From assembly GCA_035623985.1 (NCBI GenBank), contig DASPSJ010000001.1, forward strand, positions 17,378-81,377: a stretch of DNA of 64,000 bases. The letters run 5' to 3'. The notes beneath the pieces are model-generated. The model had not been told where the DNA came from and did not search any database. It was given only the letters and a program-made list of their open reading frames with translations. The stretch comes from DAHUYF01 sp035623985 (GTDB lineage: Bacteria; Pseudomonadota; Alphaproteobacteria; ATCC43930; CGMCC-115725). Position 1 is the stretch's first letter; every line of letters starts with the position of its first letter. This document shows, piece by piece, positions 1 to 7,779 of the stretch. The position numbers and the translations under genes were made by a program.

Positions 1-1
1 C

Positions 2-883
2 ATCCTGTTGCTGATGATGGCCACCGCCTTCATGGGCTACGTGCTGCCTTGGGGGCAGATGAGCTTCTGGGCCGCCACCGTCATCACCAACCTGTTCTCC
101 GCTCTCCCCGTGGTGGGACCCAAGGTCGTCGGCTGGCTCTGGGGCGGCTTCGCCGTGGGCAATCCGACCCTGAACCGGTTTTACTCGCTCCACTACCTGC
201 TGCCTTTCCTCATCGTCGGCGTCGTCGGCCTGCATCTCATCGCGCTGCATCAGCACGGCTCGAACAATCCGCTCGGCATCGACCGCAAGGGACCGCAGGA
301 CAGCATCCCCTTCCATCCCTACTACACGGTCAAGGACATGTTCGGGCTGGGCGTGTTCCTGATCGCCTACGCCGTCGTCGTCTTCTATTTTCCGAACCTT
401 CTCGGCGACACGCAGAACTACGTGCCGGCAAATCCGCTGCAGACGCCGCCCGAGATCGTGCCCGAGTGGTACTTCCTGCCCTACTACGCCATCCTGCGCT
501 CGGTGCCGGACATCCTCTTCATCCCGGCCAAGCTCGCCGGCGTGCTCTGTCTCTTCGGCGCCATCGGCGTGCTGTTCTTCCTGCCCTGGCTCGACACCTC
601 GCGCGTGCGCAGCGCCCGCTTCCGCCCGGTCTTCAAGTGGGTCTTCTGGCTGCTAGTGATCGACGTGGTGGCTCTCGGCGTTTGCGGCGCGCACCGGCCG
701 GAGGGCCTCTACATCATCGTCGGCCGGCTGGCGACGCTCTACTACTTCATCCACTTCATCGTTCTCTTCCCGGTGATCGGCTGGCTCGAGCGGCCGCTGC
801 CGCTGCCCACCAGCATCAGCGCCGCGGTGACCAAGACGAGCAGCGGGCCGCTCGCCGCCGCTTCGTCGGTGGAGAAGCGCTGA
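2..883 (+). CDS. petB: Cytochrome b of the bc1 complex, C-terminal part (5' end outside window)
   Basis: This is the membrane-embedded cytochrome b subunit of ubiquinol:cytochrome c oxidoreductase, which moves electrons from quinol to its b haems and cytochrome c1. The reading frame is open from the first bases, so the N-terminus lies outside the window. About 293 residues are visible. They include the MGYVLPWGQMSFW stretch, a histidine-rich helix ending HQHGSNNPLG, and the PEWYFLPYY signature of the Qo quinol-oxidation site. Several hydrophobic helices follow. The stop codon overlaps the ATG of cytochrome c1 by one base (TGATG), typical of the pet/fbc operon. The Rieske gene is expected just upstream. 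The family call is secure. Confidence 0.96.
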   Translation: MLLLMMATAFMGYVLPWGQMSFWAATVITNLFSALPVVGPKVVGWLWGGFAVGNPTLNRFYSLHYLLPFLIVGVVGLHLIALHQHGSNNPLGIDRKGPQDSIPFHPYYTVKDMFGLGVFLIAYAVVVFYFPNLLGDTQNYVPANPLQTPPEIVPEWYFLPYYAILRSVPDILFIPAKLAGVLCLFGAIGVLFFLPWLDTSRVRSARFRPVFKWVFWLLVIDVVALGVCGAHRPEGLYIIVGRLATLYYFIHFIVLFPVIGWLERPLPLPTSISAAVTKTSSGPLAAASSVEKR

Positions 884-1635
884 TGCGCGCCGCTATTTTC
901 GCCGGCTTCGCCCTCCTTGCGCTGGCGGCGCCGGCGGGCGCCCAGGAGGCGGCGCCCCTGCCGAGGCAGTCCTGGTCCTTCGACGGGCCGTTCGGGACCT
1001 ACGACCGCGCCGCCGCGCAGCGCGGCTTCCAGGTCTATGAGGCAGTCTGCTCGCACTGCCATTCGATGCACCTGCTCCATTACCGCGATCTCGCCGGCAT
1101 CGGCTACAACGAGGACGAGATAAAGGCGGTCGCCGCCAGCAAGCAGGTGACCGACGGCCCCAACGACCAGGGCGAGATGTTCCAGCGCCCCGGCCGGCCG
1201 GCCGATGCCTTCGTCGCGCCCTTTGCTAACGAGCAGGCGGCGCGCGCCGCGCTCAACGGCGCGCTGCCGCCGGACCTCTCGCTCATCATCAAGGCGCGCG
1301 ACGGCGGCGCCAGTTACGTGGACGCTTTGCTGCAAGGCTATAAGGAACCGCCGGCCGGCATGAAGATGGCCGAGAACATGCAGTATGACGAGTATTTCAC
1401 CGGCCGCCAGATCGCCATGCCGCCGCCGCTCGCCGGCAATGACGTGCAATATGCCGACGGCACCAAGCCGACGCTGACCCAGGAGGCGCATGACGTCGCC
1501 ACCTTCCTCGCCTGGGCGTCGGAGCCGACGATGGAGGAGCGCAAATACACCGGCGCCAAGGTGCTCATCTTCCTGCTGGTGATGACCGGCGTGCTCTATG
1601 GCGCCAAGCGCCAGATCTGGGCCGACCTGCACTGA
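883..1635 (+). CDS. petC: Cytochrome c1
   Basis: Cytochrome c1 is the haem c subunit of the bc1 complex; it accepts electrons from the Rieske protein and passes them to soluble cytochrome c on the periplasmic side. The 250-residue product begins with a signal peptide (MRAAIFAGFALLALAAPAGA, then QEAAPL). It has a CSHCH haem-binding motif near residue 53 and a C-terminal anchor helix (VLIFLLVMTGVLYGAKRQIW). The start ATG overlaps the cytochrome b stop codon, so translation is probably coupled. The order b then c1 is the normal operon order, and the length is normal for the family. It is the last gene of the operon. Confidence 0.96.
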   Translation: MRAAIFAGFALLALAAPAGAQEAAPLPRQSWSFDGPFGTYDRAAAQRGFQVYEAVCSHCHSMHLLHYRDLAGIGYNEDEIKAVAASKQVTDGPNDQGEMFQRPGRPADAFVAPFANEQAARAALNGALPPDLSLIIKARDGGASYVDALLQGYKEPPAGMKMAENMQYDEYFTGRQIAMPPPLAGNDVQYADGTKPTLTQEAHDVATFLAWASEPTMEERKYTGAKVLIFLLVMTGVLYGAKRQIWADLH

Positions 1636-1659
1636 CGGCACCGACGGCGCGCGACAAGG

Positions 1660-1688
1660 GGCGCCGCCGCGGCCGGCGCCGCCTTTTT
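1660..1688 (+). terminator. Probable Rho-independent terminator of the bc1 operon
   Basis: An inverted repeat (GGCGCC at 1660-1665 and at 1675-1680, extendable to nine base pairs with one mismatch) is followed by GCC and five T residues at 1684-1688. It lies 25 bases after the cytochrome c1 stop. The T-run is short, so strength is uncertain. Confidence 0.5.
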
Positions 1689-1840
1689 CATGGGTGTCGG
1701 CGGCAGCAGGGGTAGCCTTGTCCCCCGCTTCACAGTAGCGTCAGGGGTGCGGCGACCCGATGGGGCGAGGAGGGCAGAGCAGCCGCCCCGTCCGGCGCCC
1801 GACCCCGCACGCGAGGCTCTGCTGCAATTTTGCTATTGCA

Positions 1841-1888
1841 CTGAGACGGTGTGACTGGGACACTGCTCAGACACCGGCAAGGAGGGAG
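1841..1888 (+). promoter_or_regulatory. Structured leader with alternative hairpins just before mtnP
   Basis: CTGAG (1841-1845) can pair with CTCAG (1866-1870), enclosing GTGT (1849-1852) paired with ACAC (1860-1863). The alternative pairing GGTGT (1848-1852) with ACACC (1871-1875) excludes that inner helix. The structure ends six bases before the strong ribosome-binding site AGGAGGGA near 1880-1887. It matches no riboswitch class I can name. The stems are short and chance is possible. Confidence 0.3.
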
Positions 1889-1898
1889 CGGTTCAACC

Positions 1899-2780
1899 AT
1901 GGCATCTACACCGGTCGTCGGCATCATCGGCGGCAGCGGGCTCTATCAGATCGACGGGCTCGTTGATATCGAATGGCGGCAGGTGCCGTCTTCCTTCGGC
2001 GAGCCTTCGGACGAGCTGTGCTTCGGCACGCTCGCGGGCACGCGCGTCGTCTTTCTGCCGCGCCACGGCCGCGGCCATCGCATCGCCCCGTCCGACATCA
2101 ATTTCCGCGCCAATATCGACGCGCTGAAGCGCGCCGGCGTCACCGAAATCCTCTCGCTGTCCGCCGTCGGCAGCCTCAAGGCGGAGCTGCCGCCCGGCAC
2201 CTTCGTGCTGGTCGACCAGTTCATCGACCGCACCTTCAGCCGCAGCAAGAGCTTCTTCGGCACCGGCCTCGTCGCGCATGTCGCCTTCGGCCATCCGGTC
2301 TGCGCGCGCGTCGGCGACGCGCTGGCGGAAGCCAGCAAAGACGCGGGGATCTCGCTCCATCGCGGCGGCAGCTATGTCTGCATGGAAGGCCCGCAATTCT
2401 CCACCCTTGCCGAAAGCAACCTGCATCGTAGCTGGGGCTGCTCCGTGGTCGGCATGACCAACATGCCGGAGGCCAAGCTCGCCCGCGAAGCCGAGCTCTG
2501 CTACGCCACCGTCGCCATGGTCACCGATTTCGACTGCTGGCATCCCGATCATGATCACGTGACCGTGGAAATGGTCATCGGCGTGCTGCTGGCCAACGCC
2601 GAGCGGGCGCGCGCGCTGATCAAGGCGGCCGTGCCGCTGCTGGGACGGCGCAGTGACCCTTGTCCGCAAGGCTGCCACCATGCGCTCGACAACTCGCTCA
2701 TCACCGCGCCGGAGGCGCGCGATCCCGCGATGATCGAGAAGCTCGACGCGGTGGCGGGCCGGGTGCTCGCCAAGCGCTGA
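1899..2780 (+). CDS. mtnP: S-methyl-5'-thioadenosine phosphorylase
   Basis: MtnP phosphorolyses methylthioadenosine, the by-product of polyamine and other SAM-consuming reactions, to adenine and methylthioribose-1-phosphate in the cytoplasm. The 293-residue protein has the nucleoside phosphorylase fold with GGSGLY (residues 11-16), a phosphate-binding RHGRGHR stretch (about 55-61), MEGPQFST, and TNMPEAKLAREAELCYA in the purine site. The start at 1899 is preferred over an in-frame ATG 48 bases upstream: it has GGAGGGAG ten bases before it, and the family N-terminus begins at VVGIIGGSG. mtnA follows after 77 bases and the two act in series. Adenine released would need a phosphoribosyltransferase, which is not seen here. 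Confidence 0.95.
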   Translation: MASTPVVGIIGGSGLYQIDGLVDIEWRQVPSSFGEPSDELCFGTLAGTRVVFLPRHGRGHRIAPSDINFRANIDALKRAGVTEILSLSAVGSLKAELPPGTFVLVDQFIDRTFSRSKSFFGTGLVAHVAFGHPVCARVGDALAEASKDAGISLHRGGSYVCMEGPQFSTLAESNLHRSWGCSVVGMTNMPEAKLAREAELCYATVAMVTDFDCWHPDHDHVTVEMVIGVLLANAERARALIKAAVPLLGRRSDPCPQGCHHALDNSLITAPEARDPAMIEKLDAVAGRVLAKR

Positions 2781-2857
2781 GCCGTCGGCCGCCTCTGGCG
2801 TCCGGCGGGGCGCGATGATATAGTATTTATGTCGAGCTTCCCCGAATAGGAGCAGTC

Positions 2858-3967
2858 ATGAACGTCCGCGGCACCCCGATGCGCACGATTTGGCTCGAAC
2901 CGGACGGCGCCGTCGGCATCATCGACCAGACCCGGCTGCCGCATGAATTCGTCACCGCGCGCCTTGGCACGCTCGCCGACGCCGCGCACGCCATCAGCGC
3001 CATGCTGGTGCGCGGCGCGCCGCTGATCGGCGCCACCGCCGCCTATGGCGTGGCGCTGGCGATGCGCGGGGAGGCATCGGACGAGGCGCTCGACGCGGCC
3101 TGCCGCAGCTTGCTCGCGACGCGGCCCACCGCGGTCAATTTGCGCTGGGCGCTCGAGGAGATGCGGGCGCTGCTGCGGACCCTGCCGCCGGCGGAGCGCG
3201 CCGCCGCGGCCGTTCGGCGGGCGGGCGAGATCGCCGATGAGGACGTCGCCATCAACCGCGCCATTGGCCGCCACGGCCTCGCGCTGATCGCAGCCGCCTG
3301 GGAAAAGGCACGCAAGCGCCGGCCGGTCGAGTTGCTGACCCATTGCAATGCCGGCTGGCTCGCGACGGTCGATTGGGGCACCGCGCTGGCGCCGATCTAT
3401 GCCGCGCACGACCAGGGTATTCCGGTTCACGTCTGGGTCGACGAGACGCGGCCGCGCAATCAAGGCGCGAGCCTCACTGCCTGGGAACTCAACCAGCACG
3501 GCGTGCCGCATACGGTGATTGTCGACAATGCCGGCGGCCATCTCATGCAGCACGGGGAGGTCGATCTCTGCATCGTCGGCACCGACCGCACCACCGCCTC
3601 GGGCGACGTCGCCAACAAGATTGGGACCTATCTCAAGGCGCTGGCGGCGCATGACAACGGCGTGCCTTTCTACGTCGCGCTGCCGTCGCCGACCATCGAC
3701 TGGTCGATCGAGGACGGCGTGCGCGACATCCCGATCGAGCAGCGCGATGCGGCCGAAGTGATCGAGATCGCCGGCCGGCTGCCCGAAGGCGGCATCGCGC
3801 GGGTGCGGCTGGTGCCGGACGGCAGCCCCGCGGCCAATTACGCCTTCGACGTGACCCCGGCGCGGCTGGTGACCGGCCTCGTCACCGAGCGCGGCGTCTG
3901 CGCCGCCTCGCGCGAGGGGCTGCTGTCGCTCTTCCCGGAGCGGCAGGCACGGCTGGCGGGAGAATAA
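2858..3967 (+). CDS. mtnA: S-methyl-5-thioribose-1-phosphate isomerase
   Basis: MtnA converts methylthioribose-1-phosphate to methylthioribulose-1-phosphate, the second step of methylthioadenosine salvage. The 369-residue length is normal. Family motifs are present: RGAPLIGATAAYG, THCNAG with the catalytic cysteine at about Cys163, VDETRPRNQGASLTAWEL, and GTDRTTASGDVANKIGTY with the catalytic aspartate at about Asp243. The start ATG at 2858 has AGGAG eight bases upstream; a second Met seven codons later is possible. The aldolase-dehydrogenase gene begins 25 bases downstream, so they are probably co-transcribed. No mtnB, mtnC or mtnD (the aerobic route) is seen in the window. Confidence 0.95.
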   Translation: MNVRGTPMRTIWLEPDGAVGIIDQTRLPHEFVTARLGTLADAAHAISAMLVRGAPLIGATAAYGVALAMRGEASDEALDAACRSLLATRPTAVNLRWALEEMRALLRTLPPAERAAAAVRRAGEIADEDVAINRAIGRHGLALIAAAWEKARKRRPVELLTHCNAGWLATVDWGTALAPIYAAHDQGIPVHVWVDETRPRNQGASLTAWELNQHGVPHTVIVDNAGGHLMQHGEVDLCIVGTDRTTASGDVANKIGTYLKALAAHDNGVPFYVALPSPTIDWSIEDGVRDIPIEQRDAAEVIEIAGRLPEGGIARVRLVPDGSPAANYAFDVTPARLVTGLVTERGVCAASREGLLSLFPERQARLAGE

Positions 3968-3992
3968 GCGCGAGCGCAGGAAGAGCCGACCC

Positions 3993-6047
3993 ATGAAAAG
4001 CCTCTGGTCCGATAGAGACGCCGAAGCCACCGTCGTCCGCTATGCCGAGAAGCAAGTGCCGCGCGATCTGGCGCTGCGCGTCTACACCACGCGGCTGCTC
4101 GGCGGCGATCCCAAGCTCGTGCTGCATGGCGGCGGCAATACCTCGGTCAAGACGGAGATGCGCGACATCCACGGCGAAGCGGTGGAAGTGCTCTGCGTCA
4201 AGGGCTCGGGCTGGGACATGGGCAAGATCGAGCCGGCGGGGCTGCCGGCGGTTCGCCTTGCGCCGCTGTGCAAGCTGCGCCGGCTCGAGCGCCTCTCCGA
4301 CGAGGACATGGTCAACGTCCAGCGCGGCAATCTCCTCGACAGTGCCGCGCCCAATCCTTCGGTCGAGACCCTGCTGCATGCCTTCCTGCCGCATAAATTC
4401 GTCGACCACACGCATTCGACCGCGGTGCTAGCGCTTACCGACCAGCCGGAAGGCGAGGCGCTCTGCCGCGAGGTCTATGACGGGCGCATGGCGCTGGTGC
4501 CGTACATCATGCCGGGCTTCGAGCTGGCCAAGCGCTCGGCGGAAATCTATGAAGCCGATCCCGCCGTCGAAGGGATCATCCTGCTGAAGCACGGCATCTT
4601 CACCTTCGGCGACGATGCGCGCCAAGCCTATGAGCGCATGATCGAGATGGTGAGCCTCGCCGAGGAGCGGCTGAAGCGCGGCCGGCGCAACGTCTTCGCC
4701 GCGGCTTCGCTGCCGCCGGCATCCGCGGCGGCGGCCGAGGTGGCGCCGGTGCTGCGCGGCCTCTGCGCCATCGCCAACGACCATGCCGGCGTCGCCAAGC
4801 GGCAGATCCTCTGCTTCCGCCGCTCGCCGGAGATCCTGAACTACGTCAACGGCGCCGAGCTCGAACGCTACTCGCAGGTGGGGGTGGTCACGCCCGACCA
4901 CACCATCCGCACCAAGAACTGGCCGCTGATCGCGCCGCCGCCGGCAGGCGGGCTCGATGCGTGGCGCAAGGCGGTCGCCGCCGCGGTGGAGGCTTACACC
5001 GCGCGCTACCACGAGTATTTCCATCGCCACAACGCGCGCCAGGCCAAGCCCAAGACCGAGCTCGATCCGCTGCCGCGCGTGGCGCTCGTGCCGGGGCTTG
5101 GCCTCTTCGGCCTCGGCGCCTCGGCCAAGGACGCGGCGATCGCCGCCGATATCGCCGAGAACGCCATCGCCGTGATCACCGATGCCGAAGCGATCGGCCG
5201 CTTTGAGTGCGTCAGCGAGGCCGACATGTTCGACGTCGAGTATTGGTCGCTGGAGCAGGCGAAGCTCGGCAAATCCGCCGAGAAGCCGCTCAGCCGCCAG
5301 GTCGCCGCGGTCACCGGCGGCGGCGGCGGCATCGGCGCCGCCACCGCCAAGGCCATGGCGCGCGCCGGGGCAGAGGTGGCGGTGCTCGACCTCGACGCTG
5401 GCGCCGCCGGCGCCGTGGCGAAGGCGATCGGCGGGGCGGCGCTCGCGCTTGCCTGCGACGTCACCGACGCGGCGTCGGTGCGCGCCGCCTTCGACCGCGT
5501 CGCCGAGGCCTTCGGCGGCGTCGACATCGTGGTCTCGAATGCCGGCGCCGCCTGGCAGGGAACGATCGGCGAGGTCGACGACGCCATCCTGCGCCGCTCC
5601 TTCGAGCTCAATTTCTTCGCCCATCAGGCGGTGGCGCAAAACGCGGTGCGGCTGATGCGCGCGCAAGGGACCGGCGGCGCCCTGCTGTTCAACGTCTCCA
5701 AGCAATCGGTCAATCCGGGGCGCGATTTCGGCCCCTATGGCCTGCCCAAGGCGGCGACGCTGTCGCTCATGAAGCAATATGCGCTCGATCACGGCGGCGA
5801 CGGCATCCGCGCCAACGCGGTCAATGCCGACCGCATCCGCAGCGGCCTCCTCACCGAGGAGATGATCGCCGCGCGCTCGCGCGCCCGCGGCGTCTCGGCC
5901 GAGATCTACATGAGCGGCAACCTGCTGCGGCGCGAAGTCTCGGCCGAGGACGTGGCCGACGCCTTCGTCTTCCTGGCGCAGGCGCGGGCAACCACGGCGG
6001 CCGTCGTGACCGTCGACGGCGGCAACATCGAGGCAAGCTTGCGGTGA
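3993..6047 (+). CDS. Class II aldolase fused to short-chain dehydrogenase (candidate methylthioribulose-1-phosphate aldolase/aldehyde reductase)
   Basis: This is a two-domain protein of 684 residues. Residues about 15-250 are a zinc class II (fuculose/rhamnulose-phosphate type) aldolase: GGGNTS near 47, PSVETLLHAF, the metal ligands in HTHS (His139, His141), and KHGIFTFG with a third histidine. Residues about 435-684 are a classical SDR: TGGGGGIG at 441-448, SNAGA, and Tyr582/Lys586 in YGLPK. The architecture matches proteins named bifunctional rhamnulose-1-phosphate aldolase/alcohol dehydrogenase. No rhamnose gene is nearby. The gene sits 25 bases after mtnA, where a stand-alone class II aldolase (Ald2) of the DHAP shunt is found in Rhodospirillum rubrum. 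I infer cleavage of methylthioribulose-1-phosphate to DHAP and methylthioacetaldehyde, then reduction to methylthioethanol. Domain calls are firm; the substrate is inference. Confidence 0.85.
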   Translation: MKSLWSDRDAEATVVRYAEKQVPRDLALRVYTTRLLGGDPKLVLHGGGNTSVKTEMRDIHGEAVEVLCVKGSGWDMGKIEPAGLPAVRLAPLCKLRRLERLSDEDMVNVQRGNLLDSAAPNPSVETLLHAFLPHKFVDHTHSTAVLALTDQPEGEALCREVYDGRMALVPYIMPGFELAKRSAEIYEADPAVEGIILLKHGIFTFGDDARQAYERMIEMVSLAEERLKRGRRNVFAAASLPPASAAAAEVAPVLRGLCAIANDHAGVAKRQILCFRRSPEILNYVNGAELERYSQVGVVTPDHTIRTKNWPLIAPPPAGGLDAWRKAVAAAVEAYTARYHEYFHRHNARQAKPKTELDPLPRVALVPGLGLFGLGASAKDAAIAADIAENAIAVITDAEAIGRFECVSEADMFDVEYWSLEQAKLGKSAEKPLSRQVAAVTGGGGGIGAATAKAMARAGAEVAVLDLDAGAAGAVAKAIGGAALALACDVTDAASVRAAFDRVAEAFGGVDIVVSNAGAAWQGTIGEVDDAILRRSFELNFFAHQAVAQNAVRLMRAQGTGGALLFNVSKQSVNPGRDFGPYGLPKAATLSLMKQYALDHGGDGIRANAVNADRIRSGLLTEEMIAARSRARGVSAEIYMSGNLLRREVSAEDVADAFVFLAQARATTAAVVTVDGGNIEASLR

Positions 6048-6895
6048 TGGCCCAGCCGCTCTGCGGCATCGACCACGTCCTGATCGGCGTCGGCGACCTC
6101 GAGCGCGCGCGCATGGCCTGGACGAGGCTCGGCTTCACGCTGACGCCGCGCGGCCGCCATTTGCAGCAAGGCACCGGCAATTACTGCGTCATGTTCGCGC
6201 GCGACTACATCGAGCTGCTGGGCGTGGTCGACGCGACGCAGGGCGCGGGCGGGCTCGAGGCGGTCCTGCGCGAGGGCGAGGGATTGCGCGGCCTTGCCTT
6301 CGCCACGCGCTCGGGCGACGACACCGCGGCGGAGCTCCGCCGCCGCGGGCTCAATCCGACGCCGCCGCGCGACCTGTCGCGACAATTGGAGCTGCCCGAA
6401 GGCACGGCGCTGCCGCGCTTCAAGCTGGTCTCCTTGCCGCCGGCAGAGACGCCTGCGCTCTCCGCCTTCGTCTGCCAGCACCTCACCCCCGCGCTGGTGC
6501 GGCGACCGCCATGGCTTGCGCATGCCAACGGCGTCGCCGGCATCGCCGGCGTTATCGTGACGGTGGCGGCAACCGAGCCCTTGCGCGACGCCTATGAGCG
6601 GCTGTTCGGCGCGGAGGTGGTTACGACCGATGCGGTGCTGACCGTCCACGTCGGCAATCACCGCCTCGTCTTCACCACGCCCGACGACCTGTCGGCGCTC
6701 TATCCCGAGATCGAGTTCCGGCTCGACCGCCCGCTGCCGGCGATGGCGGCGCTTTGCCTGCTCAGCCGGGATCTCGACCGCACCGCCGATCACCTGACGC
6801 AATGGCAGGTGGCGCATGAGACGGCGGGCGACGGCACGCTGCTGGTGCCGCCCGAGGAAGCCAGCGGCGCGCTGTTGCTGATCGCGCGCGGCTGA
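6047..6895 (+). CDS. VOC-family (glyoxalase-like) protein
   Basis: This 282-residue protein opens with GIDHVLIGVGDLERARMAWT, the usual beta-alpha start of a vicinal-oxygen-chelate module, followed by an RDYIELLGV strand. The overall form resembles the Glyoxalase_3 type: one clear VOC module and a more diverged second half ending in a weaker module (about residues 165-280). The ATG at 6047 overlaps the stop of the aldolase-dehydrogenase gene (TGATG), so it is translationally coupled and belongs to the mtnP-mtnA operon. Substrate and metal are unknown. A role in handling a reactive aldehyde or sugar-phosphate of the pathway is possible, but rests on position only. Confidence 0.75.
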   Translation: MAQPLCGIDHVLIGVGDLERARMAWTRLGFTLTPRGRHLQQGTGNYCVMFARDYIELLGVVDATQGAGGLEAVLREGEGLRGLAFATRSGDDTAAELRRRGLNPTPPRDLSRQLELPEGTALPRFKLVSLPPAETPALSAFVCQHLTPALVRRPPWLAHANGVAGIAGVIVTVAATEPLRDAYERLFGAEVVTTDAVLTVHVGNHRLVFTTPDDLSALYPEIEFRLDRPLPAMAALCLLSRDLDRTADHLTQWQVAHETAGDGTLLVPPEEASGALLLIARG

Positions 6896-6908
6896 GACGG
6901 CGGCATAT

Positions 6909-6930
6909 GTCCGCCGCCCACCCGGCGGAC
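6909..6930. terminator. Hairpin between convergent genes
   Basis: A perfect seven-base inverted repeat, GTCCGCC (6909-6915) and GGCGGAC (6924-6930), fills the 35-base gap between the VOC gene and the convergent hydrolase gene. There is no T-run, so termination in either direction is only a possibility. Confidence 0.3.
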
Positions 6931-7599
6931 TCAGCCGATCTTTTCCGCGAAGAATTTGAGCGTGCGCTCGAGCGCGGTCATGGTTGCCGCCGCGTTGTAG
7001 CTGCCGCGTTCGTCGCAATTGAAGCCGTGGCCGGCATCGTAGAGATAGACCGGCACCTCCGGCCGGGCTTGCTTCACTTTCTCCACGTCGCTCATCGGGA
7101 TGCTTTGGTCATGCTCGCCGAAATGCAGGATGACCGGCACGCGCGGCTTCTCCTGCGCGTGCGCCGCGACCATGCCGCCGTAATATCCCACCGCCGCCGC
7201 GACGCCGTCGAGCCGCGTCGCCGACAGGAAGGCGAGGCCGCCGCCCCAACAATATCCCACCACGCCGACCTTGCCGAACGGCCTGGCGTAGTCGATCGCC
7301 GCCTGGAGGTCGGCGAGCGTGCCGTCCAACGGCACCTTGCCGCGAATCTCGCGGCCGGACTCGATGCTCTTGGGATCGTAGCCGAGCTCGACGCCTTTCT
7401 CGACGCGATCGAACAACGCCGGCGCGATCGCGACATAGCCTTGTTTGGCAAAACCGTCAGTGACGCGCCGCATATGACCGTTGACGCCGAAGATCTCCTG
7501 GATGACGACGATGGCGCCGCGCGGCTTGCCCGCGGGATCGACGCGGTAGGCACCGAGCTTGTGGCCATCCCTGGCGGTGAGCGTGATGGTCTGTCCCAT
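6931..7599 (-). CDS. Dienelactone hydrolase family protein
   Basis: This cytoplasmic alpha/beta hydrolase of 222 residues is the usual length for the family. The nucleophile elbow is GYCWGG with Cys117. The rest of the presumed triad is Asp164 (FGEHDQ) and His191 (YDAGHGFNCDERGSY). These match carboxymethylenebutenolidase-like proteins that open lactone rings, but no chlorocatechol-pathway genes lie nearby, so the natural substrate is unknown. The gene is monocistronic, convergent with the methylthioadenosine operon, and followed on its own strand by nothing obvious. The start ATG at 7599 has a GGAGAG-type ribosome-binding site. Confidence 0.88.
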   Translation of the reverse strand: MGQTITLTARDGHKLGAYRVDPAGKPRGAIVVIQEIFGVNGHMRRVTDGFAKQGYVAIAPALFDRVEKGVELGYDPKSIESGREIRGKVPLDGTLADLQAAIDYARPFGKVGVVGYCWGGGLAFLSATRLDGVAAAVGYYGGMVAAHAQEKPRVPVILHFGEHDQSIPMSDVEKVKQARPEVPVYLYDAGHGFNCDERGSYNAAATMTALERTLKFFAEKIG

Positions 7600-7779
7600 G
7601 GTACGCGCTCTCCTCTCTGGCGATTTTGCCGGCGATCATAGAGGAGCCGGAAGAGAGAGCAAGACGCGCTGCTCCGCGTTCATGGGCCGCGTGGCTCATC
7701 CAAGGCGCCGGCGAGCGGAAGAGGTCGATCCCCCCGGCGCGCGAATTTCGCGGCCGGCGAGAATGCCGCGCCTCAGCCA

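Noticed and set aside
742..1641. Long minus-strand open frame opposite cytochrome c1
   Set aside because: It is a GC-rich shadow frame with arginine/glycine/alanine bias and no motif; cytochrome c1 on the plus strand is certain.
4428..5792. Open frame of 454 codons antisense to the aldolase-dehydrogenase gene
   Set aside because: Composition is typical of antisense frames in high-GC DNA, with no recognisable domain, and the plus-strand protein has full catalytic motifs.
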